From: CAKSQF01 sp051867925 | GTDB taxonomy: Bacteria > Bacillota > Clostridia > Oscillospirales > CAG-272 | Reading direction: 5' to 3' | Assembly (NCBI GenBank): GCA_051867925.1 | Contig: JBJDZI010000040.1 | Span: forward strand, 1 to 16,974 | Length of the DNA: 16,974 nt | Part shown: piece by piece, positions 1-7,166 of the stretch | How the letters are laid out: each line of letters starts with the position of its first letter | How positions within the stretch are numbered: position 1 is the stretch's first letter | Notes under the pieces: model-generated | What the model was told of the DNA's origin: nothing | Seen by the model: only the letters and a program-made list of their open reading frames with translations | Databases searched by the model: none | Position numbers and translations under genes: made by a program

Positions 1-1679
1 TATACTTCCATAATGATCGGCAGGATCATCGGTCTGCGCTTGGTCCGCTGATAGATGAAGCGGGACAGATCGTCCTTCACCAGATTCTTGATCTGATTCC
101 ATTCGGAATAGCCGCGGTCGAGGCACTCATCCACCGCTTCTGCCGCGATCTGCCGCAAATCCTCCATCAGTTCCTCGGATTCGCGCACGTAAACGAAGCC
201 GCGGGAGACGATGTCGGGACCCGAAAGCAGCTGGGAGCCGTCGGAAGACATGGTGCAAACCACTACGATAATACCGTCTTCCGCCAGATGGCGGCGGTCG
301 CGAAGCACGATATTGCCCACGTCGCCGATGCCGTAACCGTCGATCAGCACTTTACCTGCAGGAATGACGCCATTCCACTTGGCTTCCTTGGCACCTACCT
401 CCAGCACCTTGCCTATCTCGCCCACGAAAATGTTGTCAGCAGGCACGCCCATGGTTTTGGCGATCTCGCGGTTCGCCGCCAGATGGCGGTTCTCGCCGTG
501 GATGGGCATAAAGAACTTGGGTTTGGTCAACGCCAACATCAGTTTGATCTCTTCCTGACAAGCGTGACCGGAGACATGAACCTCCACGGTGCTGTCCCGG
601 AAAACCGAAACGCCCCGCTTGGTGAACTCGTTGATAAGTTTATCCACCAGTTTCTCGTTACCGGGAATGGCGGATGCAGAGAAGACCACCAGATCCTTGA
701 AGCCAAGTTCCACCTTATCATGCTCGGCAAACGCCATTCGATAAAGGCCGGACATAGGCTCGCCCTGACTGCCCGTGGTGATGATGGTCACCTTTTCGGG
801 ATTGTACCGCTTCAGTTCGGAAACGTCGATCAGCGTTCCGTCCGGAATGTGCATATAGTCAAGATCCTGCGCCGCACGGACGATATTGATCATACTCCGT
901 CCCGTGACGGCGACCTTTCTGCCGTAAGCCACGCTGGCGTTGATGATCTGCTGAACGCGGTGTACATTAGAGGAGAAGGTGGCGATGACGATCCGTTTGT
1001 CACGGTTCTTCAGGAAAATGCCGTCCAGCGAGTTGCCGACAATCTTTTCGGAGGGAGTGTAGCCCGAACGCTCAGCATTGGTGGACTCACAAAGGAGCAG
1101 TTGTACGCCTTCCTTGCCCAGTTGACCCAGACGGGAGATGTCCATCACATCGCCCTCGATGGGGGTCAGATCCAGTTTGAAGTCGCCGGTGTGCAGGAAA
1201 ATGCCCACGGGCGTGCGGATCGCCAGACAGCAGGCATCGGCGATGGAGTGGTTCACGCGGATAAACTCCACGGAGAAAGAGCCCGCTTTGATCACATCTC
1301 CTGCGTGAACGCAGTGGAGTTCGGGTTCAAAATCCAGACGATGCTCCATCAGTTTGTTTTCGATGATTCCCAGCGTCAGGCGGGTTCCGTAGATGGGCAG
1401 ATTCATGGTACGAAGCAGATAGGGAATGCCGCCGATGTGGTCTTCGTGACCGTGGGTCAGAAAGACACCGCGGATGCGATCCACGTTTTTCTCCAGATAG
1501 GTAAAGTCGGGGATGACCAGATCGATGCCGAACATATCGTCATCGGGGAAGCCCAGACCGCAGTCTACGACGATAATGTCGTCGTCACATTCAATGACGC
1601 AGATATTCTTTCCGATCTCTTCCAGACCGCCAAGAAACGCGACCTTCACTTTTTTGTCGTTTTTGGTTTTTTTAGCCAT
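1..1679 (-). CDS. rnj: Ribonuclease J (stop codon cut by window edge)
   Basis: Metallo-beta-lactamase/beta-CASP ribonuclease, the family that performs 5'-to-3' exo- and endonucleolytic mRNA decay and rRNA maturation in Firmicutes. The ATG at 1679 opens a frame beginning MAKKTKNDKKVKVAFLGGLE. The metal-binding HxHxDH motif (HGHEDH) is at about residues 76-81, a GDFKLD segment follows, and the beta-CASP and C-terminal regions are complete up to PMILPIIMEV, the usual C-terminal ending. After 559 codons the last two bases of the frame are TA, so the stop codon is almost certainly completed one base outside the window. An AAAGGAC ribosome site lies about 7 bases before the ATG. It is preceded by a leader of roughly 200 nt with two hairpins. 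Identity is secure; whether it is the J1 or J2 paralogue cannot be told. Confidence 0.95.
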   Translation of the reverse strand, partial: MAKKTKNDKKVKVAFLGGLEEIGKNICVIECDDDIIVVDCGLGFPDDDMFGIDLVIPDFTYLEKNVDRIRGVFLTHGHEDHIGGIPYLLRTMNLPIYGTRLTLGIIENKLMEHRLDFEPELHCVHAGDVIKAGSFSVEFIRVNHSIADACCLAIRTPVGIFLHTGDFKLDLTPIEGDVMDISRLGQLGKEGVQLLLCESTNAERSGYTPSEKIVGNSLDGIFLKNRDKRIVIATFSSNVHRVQQIINASVAYGRKVAVTGRSMINIVRAAQDLDYMHIPDGTLIDVSELKRYNPEKVTIITTGSQGEPMSGLYRMAFAEHDKVELGFKDLVVFSASAIPGNEKLVDKLINEFTKRGVSVFRDSTVEVHVSGHACQEEIKLMLALTKPKFFMPIHGENRHLAANREIAKTMGVPADNIFVGEIGKVLEVGAKEAKWNGVIPAGKVLIDGYGIGDVGNIVLRDRRHLAEDGIIVVVCTMSSDGSQLLSGPDIVSRGFVYVRESEELMEDLRQIAAEAVDECLDRGYSEWNQIKNLVKDDLSRFIYQRTKRRPMILPIIMEV

Positions 1680-1719
1680 ATAATGTCCTTTCATATAATG
1701 AAAAATGCGTTCAAGTAGG

Positions 1720-1750
1720 AAAAAGGCCTTTTCTAACCGACAGAAGGCCT
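1720..1750 (-). terminator. Hairpin with short U-tract upstream of rnj
   Basis: Perfect 7-bp inverted repeat AGGCCTT/AAGGCCT (1724-1730 and 1744-1750), followed on the minus strand by TTTT and then CC. It resembles a weak intrinsic terminator for the spoIIR transcript. If the promoter near 1890 drives rnj, it lies inside the rnj leader and could act as an attenuator. The U-tract is short, so efficiency is uncertain. Confidence 0.45.
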
Positions 1751-1774
1751 CATGAATGTAAATCGCCGGAAAAG

Positions 1775-1802
1775 GAGCAACAGCGTCACTTCGCTGCTGC
1801 TC
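1775..1802 (-). other. Strong stem-loop in the rnj leader
   Basis: Arms 1775-1785 and 1792-1802 pair over 11 positions (ten Watson-Crick pairs and one G-U on the minus-strand RNA) around a 6-nt loop. It lies between the candidate promoter and the rnj start, so it would be in the mRNA leader. It may be a regulatory or stabilising structure. An overlapping short reading frame is described in the findings. Confidence 0.5.
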
Positions 1803-1888
1803 TCAAGCAGTTCGCCGTCCAGCAGGCGGTCCTGTACGGCAAAATCTGCTTCATATGGGAAAATACACGGTCACTCGAAATCAGTAAT

Positions 1889-1897
1889 AGTATAGCA
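1889..1897 (-). promoter_or_regulatory. Possible extended -10 promoter for rnj
   Basis: On the minus strand TGC-TATACT is a good extended -10 element in an AT-rich gap between the spoIIR-linked gene and rnj. No convincing -35 hexamer sits 17 bp upstream, where there is only an A-run. If it is used, the rnj transcript has an untranslated leader of about 200 nt carrying the two hairpins listed below. Confidence 0.35.
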
Positions 1898-1954
1898 CAT
1901 TTATATGAATTTTTTTTGTACGATATACGAACAGAATGTTAACATAGCATCTGT

Positions 1955-2233
1955 TCAGCGGCAAAGGAAATAGACCGCCAGTCCAAGTGCCTCTGCGATT
2001 GCTCCCGCGAAAACTCCCGCCGCGAAGGAATAGCCCTTTCTCCAAGCGGTGCGGCGGGGAGTCGGAAAATGGCTTTTCTCCACGATTCGATTAGCCTCCG
2101 CCAGCAGATCGGGCAGGGTCGGATCTGCCGCTTCCTCCCGCAGGATGAAATGCGCCTCCTCGAACAGTTTGCTGTCCCGACTGCGCACCACCACCATCCG
2201 ACGGCTGGCACCCTTCAGCAGCGTTCCCTTCAT
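1955..2233 (-). CDS. Small conserved protein with C-terminal membrane helix, coupled to spoIIR
   Basis: A 92-residue protein of unknown function. The N-terminal half (RRMVVVRSRDSKLFEEAHFILREEA, about residues 11-35) is hydrophilic and resembles short conserved hypothetical proteins I associate with Clostridia. A basic stretch (PTPRRTAWRKGYSF) follows. The final ~22 residues (FAAGVFAGAIAEALGLAVYFLCR) form one membrane-spanning helix that ends almost at the C-terminus. The start overlaps the spoIIR stop in an ATGA arrangement (2230-2233), so the two are probably translationally coupled and made under the same control in the forespore. The alternative frame ending at 1939 is a shadow with abnormal composition. 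No enzymatic motif is visible. Confidence 0.7.
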   Translation of the reverse strand: MKGTLLKGASRRMVVVRSRDSKLFEEAHFILREEAADPTLPDLLAEANRIVEKSHFPTPRRTAWRKGYSFAAGVFAGAIAEALGLAVYFLCR

Positions 2234-2856
2234 CCGAACATCTCCTTCAGCGACCGTCCCAGTTTTGAGATTCCCTCTACAATCCGAAACCGCACGGTAT
2301 AGCGGGGATCATCCTCCTCGGTCAGCAGGCGGATCTGACTTTTGGTAAAGCCTGTCTCCGCCATGGCTTCCTCCGCTTTGGCAGTAGACGTGCAGAGTTT
2401 GGGGAAAAGCACGCACCACCAGTTCTTCCCTTCTGCCGCGCCGAGCTTCACCTGCAAAGAGGTATATTCCCCCGCAGGCAGACGAACGCCATCATAGGTG
2501 CGGGTGGGATAATATTCGGTGGTGAGTGTCACCGTCACGTCGCAAGGATGTCCCTCCTTGGCGAGGGTGTCCTCGGCGATTGACTCCACCTCCGCCAGCC
2601 GCTCCCGCAAGATCGCTTCCCCGCTTGCCTTGTCGGTCACTTCTGCCGTCCACCTGCCGACCTGCTCCAGCAGGGCATCCCGCACGGTCAGTTTCAGCGA
2701 CTGATCCTCCTCGCTGTCAGATGCCGCCAAAATGTGCAGACGGATCACGCCGTTATAAATCTCCGAGGCATCCGCCGCCAGTTCCCACGCAGAATAGCCC
2801 GTCACCAGCAAAAGAAACGCCAGCGAGCAAATCCAAATCTTTTTCATACTTTTCAT
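2230..2856 (-). CDS. spoIIR: Stage II sporulation protein R
   Basis: A 208-residue protein of the SpoIIR family. In sporulating Firmicutes it is made in the forespore, exported to the intermembrane space, and signals SpoIIGA to process pro-sigma-E in the mother cell. An N-terminal hydrophobic export/anchor segment (about residues 6-23) is followed by the family hallmark IRLHILAASDSEEDQSLKLTVRDALL (about 38-63). The start has an AAGGAG site 10 nt upstream; an internal ATG three codons later is a less likely start. A sigma-F-type promoter sits just upstream, in agreement with the known regulation of the family. Its presence marks the organism as an endospore former or recent descendant of one. 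Confidence 0.93.
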   Translation of the reverse strand: MKSMKKIWICSLAFLLLVTGYSAWELAADASEIYNGVIRLHILAASDSEEDQSLKLTVRDALLEQVGRWTAEVTDKASGEAILRERLAEVESIAEDTLAKEGHPCDVTVTLTTEYYPTRTYDGVRLPAGEYTSLQVKLGAAEGKNWWCVLFPKLCTSTAKAEEAMAETGFTKSQIRLLTEEDDPRYTVRFRIVEGISKLGRSLKEMFG

Positions 2857-2888
2857 CCGACCATCGCTCCTTACTTTGTCAGTGAAAA

Positions 2889-2918
2889 GAGGATTGCCCG
2901 ACCGCTGTCGGTTTATGC
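2889..2918 (-). promoter_or_regulatory. Sigma-F-like promoter of spoIIR
   Basis: On the minus strand GCATA (2918-2914) matches the sigma-F/G -35 consensus GYWTA. After exactly 15 bp, GGCAATCCTC (2898-2889) fits most of the -10 consensus GGNRANANTR, missing one A and the final purine. The implied start lies about 25 nt before the spoIIR ATG. spoIIR is a classic sigma-F target in Bacillus subtilis. Confidence 0.6.
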
Positions 2919-2931
2919 AGAGGATAATAAG

Positions 2932-2965
2932 AAATCCGCTCTCCCCATGGCGGAAAAGCGGATTT
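2932..2965 (-). terminator. Inverted repeat between ruvX and spoIIR, possible terminator
   Basis: Perfect 9-bp arms AAATCCGCT (2932-2940) and AGCGGATTT (2957-2965) with a 16-nt loop. It lies 3' of ruvX and just upstream of the spoIIR promoter, the right place to separate the housekeeping operon from the sporulation gene. The following sequence is only moderately T-rich, so it may be a weak or processed terminator. Confidence 0.45.
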
Positions 2966-3052
2966 GACTTGATTCATTCACCGAAAGTTTCAGTCGGCGC
3001 AATCGAGGTAGCGTATCGGTGAGCCGAAGAAGATCTTTCGCATAACCGTCAG

Positions 3053-3469
3053 TTAACCCTTCTTTCGCTGATCCAAATAATTCTGCAATATAATCTCTGC
3101 CGACAGCGTATCCACGGTATTTTTGCGCTTTTTGCCGCGAGTATCGGTAAAACTGAGAATAGTATGTGCCTGCATGGTGGTGCATCGCTCGTCGAACAAC
3201 GTTACGGTCAGTCCCGATGCCTCTCTGAGCTTTTCGGCAAAGGCTTTCACCTTCTGACTTCGCTCGCCGCAGGTACCGTTCATGTTGACAGGATTGCCTA
3301 TCACGATTTCCTCCACCCGATGAGTGCGGATGGCGGCGAGGATCTGCTCTATTGCCTTTTCTTCGGTATATGCGGTAAAGGTTCCGATCCCGCTTGCCAA
3401 AAAGCAAGACTCGTCCGAAAGTGCAAGTCCCGTGCGGACGTCGCCCAAATCTATTCCTAAAATTCGCAT
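3053..3469 (-). CDS. ruvX: RuvX/YqgF family (putative Holliday junction resolvase, pre-16S rRNA nuclease)
   Basis: A 138-residue RNase H-fold protein. The family is annotated as a putative Holliday junction resolvase and shown in E. coli to process the pre-16S rRNA 5' end. The N-terminal signature RILGIDLGDVRTGLALSD carries the first catalytic Asp (D7). Further motifs are EEIVIGNPVNMNG, FDERCTT, and DTLSAEIILQNYL near the C-terminus with the last acidic residue. Length is typical for the family. An AAGGAGG site lies 9 nt before the ATG, and only 15 nt separate it from the alpha/beta hydrolase stop, so it is the last gene of the pfkB-hydrolase-ruvX operon. A larger overlapping frame (2913-3407) is a shadow. 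Confidence 0.93.
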   Translation of the reverse strand: MRILGIDLGDVRTGLALSDESCFLASGIGTFTAYTEEKAIEQILAAIRTHRVEEIVIGNPVNMNGTCGERSQKVKAFAEKLREASGLTVTLFDERCTTMQAHTILSFTDTRGKKRKNTVDTLSAEIILQNYLDQRKKG

Positions 3470-3484
3470 GAATCAGGTTCCTCC

Positions 3485-4474
3485 TTATCGCGCGTCAAAG
3501 CCCCGAAATGCCGTACTGCGGGCTTCTCTGACGCCGTCGATCACCCGCTCCACAAATGCGATCACGTCGGCGCGGGCTTCCTCTCTGCAGATGCCGGTCA
3601 GCGGCTCGTGCCGTTCTCCCGGGTAGAGTTTATAGGTCACATCGCTGGCATCCATATCCAGCAGGGCTTCAGCGATGGCGGGAATGTCCTTGCCGTACTG
3701 CCCGACAGGATCTTCTCCTCCGCTCATCAAGAAGATCGGAAGCCCTTTGGGAACTTTCTCGTACCATTCCTCTGAGTTGACGAAGGAAAGGACGGTGAAG
3801 AGATCGTAAAAGCCCTGCACGGTGAAGACAAAATTGCATTTGGGATCGTTTCCGTAGTCGTTCAGTTCCTCCGTATCCGAGGTGACCCACTCGTGTCCGC
3901 TTGGCTTTCCGTTCTTTGGCTTAAAGCGTTTGTTGTAACTGCCGAACGCCAGCTTGTCGAGCAAGGGACTGCGGTAATGATCGCCCTTTCGCTTGGCGAT
4001 GAATTTTGCCAGTTTCATTGCCACCCCCAGCGGTTGCTTTCCTGCGGACGTGCCCGACAGGATCAGACCGTCTATGCTGTCTGCGTGTCCCATCAGATAT
4101 GCCCGGGCGAGAAAACTGCCGAAGCTGTGTCCCAAAAGAACGGTGGGCAGTGTACGGTACTTCTCTTTCATCAATCGGTTCATGGTTGCAAGATCGCGCA
4201 CCAAATACAGATCGCCGTCCTCGGGGGCAAAATAGCCCAGGTCATCATTGGTCGCCACTGATCTGCCGTGACCGATGTGATCGTTGCCGAAAACAACACA
4301 TCCCTGCCGGCACAGCGCGCGGGCGGTAGCATCGTAGCGGTCTATATACTCACACATTCCATGGGACAGCTGCACCATCGCCACGGGGGTACAATCGGGT
4401 GTCCAGACGGTGTAATGCACCGTGGAGATACCGTTGGATGAGGGAAAAGTTCCCTCTGTTTTTAGAATATTCAT
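3485..4474 (-). CDS. Alpha/beta hydrolase, lysophospholipase / monoacylglycerol lipase type
   Basis: A 329-residue serine hydrolase of the Hydrolase_4 (PldB-like) family, which cleaves acyl esters of lysophospholipids or monoacylglycerols. Visible are the oxyanion-loop HGMCEYIDRYD (about residues 38-48), NDHIGHGRS, the nucleophile elbow GHSFGS (about 115-120), LILSGTSAG, the acid region SGGEDPVGQYG, and the C-terminal catalytic His in YPGERHEPL. The catalytic triad therefore looks intact. No signal peptide is evident, so it is probably cytosolic. It follows the PfkB-fold gene by 10 nt with an AAGGAAA site, in the same operon. The true substrate cannot be told from sequence. Confidence 0.88.
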   Translation of the reverse strand: MNILKTEGTFPSSNGISTVHYTVWTPDCTPVAMVQLSHGMCEYIDRYDATARALCRQGCVVFGNDHIGHGRSVATNDDLGYFAPEDGDLYLVRDLATMNRLMKEKYRTLPTVLLGHSFGSFLARAYLMGHADSIDGLILSGTSAGKQPLGVAMKLAKFIAKRKGDHYRSPLLDKLAFGSYNKRFKPKNGKPSGHEWVTSDTEELNDYGNDPKCNFVFTVQGFYDLFTVLSFVNSEEWYEKVPKGLPIFLMSGGEDPVGQYGKDIPAIAEALLDMDASDVTYKLYPGERHEPLTGICREEARADVIAFVERVIDGVREARSTAFRGFDAR

Positions 4475-4484
4475 GGTGTTTTCC

Positions 4485-5426
4485 TTATCGTTTTAACGTA
4501 AGATCGTGCGTGCGGCAGTAATCGAGAATCTGCTCGCGGGTTGCAATGGTGATGCCCCGATTCTCCCGCGCCAAACGGGAGCCTATGGCGGCAATGGTGC
4601 AGGCACGGCGGATGTCTCCGGTAAGGATATAGGATGCCGCCAATGCCGCACCTTCGGTATCCACAGGACAGACCGTCTTTCCGGGAGCGGTCAGCACACC
4701 TTCGGGCGCGATGACGTTATGATACTTGCCGTCGTACACGAAGAAGCCCTGACCGGGCAGGCGGATGACGTAATACTTTGCCTGCACCCGCTTGGAAATG
4801 GCGACCGCCGCCCGCAGGCAGTTCTCTACGTTGAGTTTGCCGCACATGGCAACCGTCTCTGCAGCGGTGCGATCAATGATAAACAGTTCCAAGGCAGGAA
4901 GCTGTTCCCACGCCATTCGGGAGTTGACCGGAAGGGCGTCCAAAAATACGGGAACGCCCTTGGTAACCGCCATCCGCGCGGCTTGATTGACCAGTTCAAA
5001 AGGCAGTTCGGTGGTGAGATAGAATCCTGCCGGGAAGCCGTTCAGCGCAGAGGAAATCTGCCCCATGGTCAGATCCTCTGCGGCACCGGGATAGACCAGC
5101 CGCCTGGAGGCATCGCAATAGGTCTCGTGAAGCAGATATTCGATTCCCGTTCGCTTTTCGTGGGAGAATTTCAGATACTGTACTTCCACCTGATTGTCGG
5201 CGTAAAAATTAAAGAGCCGTCTGCCCTCCGCATCGTCACCCAGCATCGCACAAAGCGAGGCGGTAGCACCCAGTCGGGAGGCGGCAATGGCGGCGTTGCC
5301 CGCTCTTCCGCCGGGGCGGGTGAGGTACTTATCTTCGGTCACGCGTCCGCCCAGATCGGGCAGAGCGGTGACGTGCAGGATCGTTTCGGTGCAGGCGTAG
5401 CCTGCAATCGCCAGTTTGGGTTCCAC
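4485..5426 (-). CDS. PfkB-fold (ribokinase-family) protein lacking the catalytic Asp
   Basis: A sugar/nucleoside kinase-fold protein of about 313 residues. The N-terminal PfkB glycine signature is present (PGGRAGNAAIAASRLGA, with LCAMLGDDAEG after it). The C-terminal signature, normally DTxGAGD, reads DTEGAALAASY, so the anion-hole loop is altered and the catalytic Asp is replaced by Leu. The N-terminal substrate-binding Asp is also absent (GYACTETI). Two GTG starts are possible. GTG at 5435 overlaps its own GGAG, whereas GTG at 5426 follows that GGAG by 8 nt and is preferred. A strong promoter (5461-5489) precedes it; the alpha/beta hydrolase and ruvX follow. It may be an inactive or regulatory kinase homologue, or may use another residue. 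Family assignment is firm; activity is doubtful. Confidence 0.85.
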   Translation of the reverse strand: MEPKLAIAGYACTETILHVTALPDLGGRVTEDKYLTRPGGRAGNAAIAASRLGATASLCAMLGDDAEGRRLFNFYADNQVEVQYLKFSHEKRTGIEYLLHETYCDASRRLVYPGAAEDLTMGQISSALNGFPAGFYLTTELPFELVNQAARMAVTKGVPVFLDALPVNSRMAWEQLPALELFIIDRTAAETVAMCGKLNVENCLRAAVAISKRVQAKYYVIRLPGQGFFVYDGKYHNVIAPEGVLTAPGKTVCPVDTEGAALAASYILTGDIRRACTIAAIGSRLARENRGITIATREQILDYCRTHDLTLKR

Positions 5427-5460
5427 TGCGGTCACTCCGTTTCATCGTTCATTTGATTGT

Positions 5461-5489
5461 ATTGTAGCACATTTCTCGAAAACTTGCAA
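5461..5489 (-). promoter_or_regulatory. Sigma-A promoter of the pfkB-hydrolase-ruvX operon
   Basis: Minus-strand TTGCAA (5489-5484), a 17-bp spacer and TACAAT (5466-5461), with TGC directly before the -10. The predicted start is about 25 nt upstream of the GTG start codons. Confidence 0.75.
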
Positions 5490-5496
5490 GTGTTTT

Positions 5497-5685
5497 CGGC
5501 AGACTTTTCCATTTTTCGGGGAAAATCTGCCGTAGATATGCCCGTTCTATCGTTTGGGCGGACTGATTTGGGGAATCGTCCGCGCTCAGCCGAGCGCTTA
5601 TAGATACCCTTCCCTGCACGGTGTGATACCACTCGCCGGCAGATGTATCTGCGGAATACATTCGGGCATCCCTACGCTCGGATGC
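5497..5685. repeat. Cluster of inverted repeats in an intergenic gap
   Basis: The 300-bp gap between the pfkB-like and oadA genes holds a chain of at least five stem-loops: 5497-5532 (long imperfect stem CGGCAGA...TCTGCCG), 5558-5583 (GCGGAC...GTCCGC with one bulge), 5582-5597 (GCGCTC/GAGCGC), 5642-5663 (GATGTAT/ATACATT) and 5666-5685 (GCATCC/GGATGC). No convincing reading frame or RBS supports the short frames here. It could be a structured RNA, a non-autonomous repeat element, or a protein-binding region upstream of the operon promoter. I do not recognise a known RNA family. Confidence 0.5.
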
Positions 5686-5720
5686 AAAAACAGCAAGGAA
5701 CGGACTGCGCTCCTTGCTGT
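5686..5720 (-). terminator. Intrinsic terminator after the biotin operon
   Basis: Perfect 10-bp stem ACAGCAAGGA/TCCTTGCTGT (5690-5699, 5711-5720), followed on the minus strand by a T5 run. It lies 15 bp after the stop of the last biotin-operon gene and would end that transcript. Confidence 0.85.
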
Positions 5721-5735
5721 CGGGATTCATTTTGC

Positions 5736-7136
5736 TCAGACGGTGTGGATCTTCTTGGCGGGATCGGAGTTTTCAGTGTCCAGACCAAGCTTTGCCGCGC
5801 GGCGGTTCTCGAAGAACTTGGTCGCAACCTGCTCGAAGAGCGCGTAGCTGAGTACGTCCTCTTCCTGCTCGATATAATCGGCTGCCTTGGCACGGATGGT
5901 GTCCAGTTCGGGAGGAATCAGATCTGCGGGACGGCAGGTGATGGGCTCTTCACTGCCGATGATCTTCTTCTGGAACTCGGGATCAACAGGCATGGGAGTC
6001 TTACCGTACTCGCCCTTGATCACGCCCTTAAACTCCTTGGTGACCATCTTGTAACGCTCACCCATGATGACATTGTACACCGCTTGCGTACCTACGATCT
6101 GGGAAGAGGGGGTTACCAGAGGAGGATAACCTGCGTCTGCACGAACTCTCGGTACTTCTTCCAGCACTTCGGTCAGTTTGTCGGACTTTCCTGCCTGCTT
6201 GAGCTGAGAGATTAGGTTGGACAGCATTCCGCCGGGAACCTGATACAGCAGTGCGTTGGTGTTGACCGCCAGCACCTTAGGATCCAGCAGACCGCTTGCC
6301 AGATACTTCTCCCTCAGGGGCGTGAAGTAACGGCTGATCTCATCCAGTTTTGCCAGATCCAGACCGGTATCGTAGGGAGTACCCTGCAGAGCGGCAACCA
6401 GCGGCTCGGTGGCGGGCTGTGAAGTACCCAACGCCAGAGGAGACATGGCAGTGTCCACGATGTCACAGCCTGCTTCGATGGCCTTCAGCAGAGTCATGGA
6501 AGCCAGACCTGCGGTGGAGTGAGTGTGCAACTCAATGGGAAGGTCGGGAAATTCTTTTTTCAGTGCCTTGACCAGCACCTCTGCATCGTAGGGCTTCAAA
6601 AGCCCAGACATATCCTTGATGCAGATGGAGTTGGTACCCATGTTCACCAGCTGGCGGGTGTAGTCCACGAAATATTCGGTGGTGTAGCAGGGACCTGTGG
6701 TGTAGGAGATGGCTACCTGTACATGACCGCCCTCTTTGTTGGTGGCACGGATGGTGGTTTCCAGATTGCGGGGATCGTTCAGCGCGTCGAAAATACGGAT
6801 GATATTGATACCGTTAGCGACAGACTTCTGAACGAAGTATTCGACTACATCGTCTGCATAGTGACGGTAACCGAGGATGTTCTGTCCACGGAACAGCATC
6901 TGGAGGTTGGTATTCTTTACCTTATCGCGGATCTTGCGGAGTCTCTCCCAAGGATCTTCGTTGAGGAAGCGAAGGCAGGCATCGAAGGTTGCGCCGCCCC
7001 ATGCCTCGATGGAGTGATAGCCGACCGCATCCATCTTTTCCAGAATGGGCAGCATTTCCTCGGTGGTCATACGGGTCGCGATCAAAGACTGATGTGCGTC
7101 ACGGAGGACTGTTTCTGTAATTTTCACTTTAGCCAT
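5736..7136 (-). CDS. oadA: Pyruvate/oxaloacetate-type carboxyltransferase (OadA / transcarboxylase 5S-like), no biotin domain
   Basis: A 466-residue HMGL-like TIM-barrel carboxyltransferase followed by the conserved PYC/OADA domain. It moves a carboxyl group between oxaloacetate/pyruvate and carrier-bound biotin. Motifs seen are VLRDAHQSLIATRM with the metal-binding Asp near residue 13, EAWGGATFD, FRGQNILGYRHY, the active-site lysine segment CIKDMSGLL, and the metal-binding ELHTHSTAG. The protein ends soon after the second domain, without the C-terminal biotinyl domain fused in many OadA proteins; a separate carrier gene lies two genes upstream. It is the last gene of the five-gene operon, 30 nt after oadB, and precedes a strong terminator. 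It could serve as OadA of a decarboxylase or as the 5S subunit of a transcarboxylase. Confidence 0.92.
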   Translation of the reverse strand: MAKVKITETVLRDAHQSLIATRMTTEEMLPILEKMDAVGYHSIEAWGGATFDACLRFLNEDPWERLRKIRDKVKNTNLQMLFRGQNILGYRHYADDVVEYFVQKSVANGINIIRIFDALNDPRNLETTIRATNKEGGHVQVAISYTTGPCYTTEYFVDYTRQLVNMGTNSICIKDMSGLLKPYDAEVLVKALKKEFPDLPIELHTHSTAGLASMTLLKAIEAGCDIVDTAMSPLALGTSQPATEPLVAALQGTPYDTGLDLAKLDEISRYFTPLREKYLASGLLDPKVLAVNTNALLYQVPGGMLSNLISQLKQAGKSDKLTEVLEEVPRVRADAGYPPLVTPSSQIVGTQAVYNVIMGERYKMVTKEFKGVIKGEYGKTPMPVDPEFQKKIIGSEEPITCRPADLIPPELDTIRAKAADYIEQEEDVLSYALFEQVATKFFENRRAAKLGLDTENSDPAKKIHTV

Positions 7137-7166
7137 AACTTATTCTTCTTTCTCTAAATATAGATG

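Noticed and set aside
288..1718. Long plus-strand open frame (476 codons)
   Set aside because: It is the antisense shadow of RNase J; composition is His/Asp/Gly-rich with no family resemblance and no RBS.
1720..1897. T-box or other known riboswitch in the rnj leader
   Set aside because: No T-box sequence or other known aptamer signature was found; only generic hairpins.
2913..3407. Minus-strand frame of 164 codons overlapping ruvX
   Set aside because: Out-of-frame reading of ruvX with Arg-rich composition; ruvX has the RBS and motifs.
5449..5730. Minus-strand frame of 93 codons in the 5.5-5.7 kb gap
   Set aside because: It runs through the intrinsic terminator, the hairpin cluster and the promoter, and lacks an RBS; treated as non-coding.
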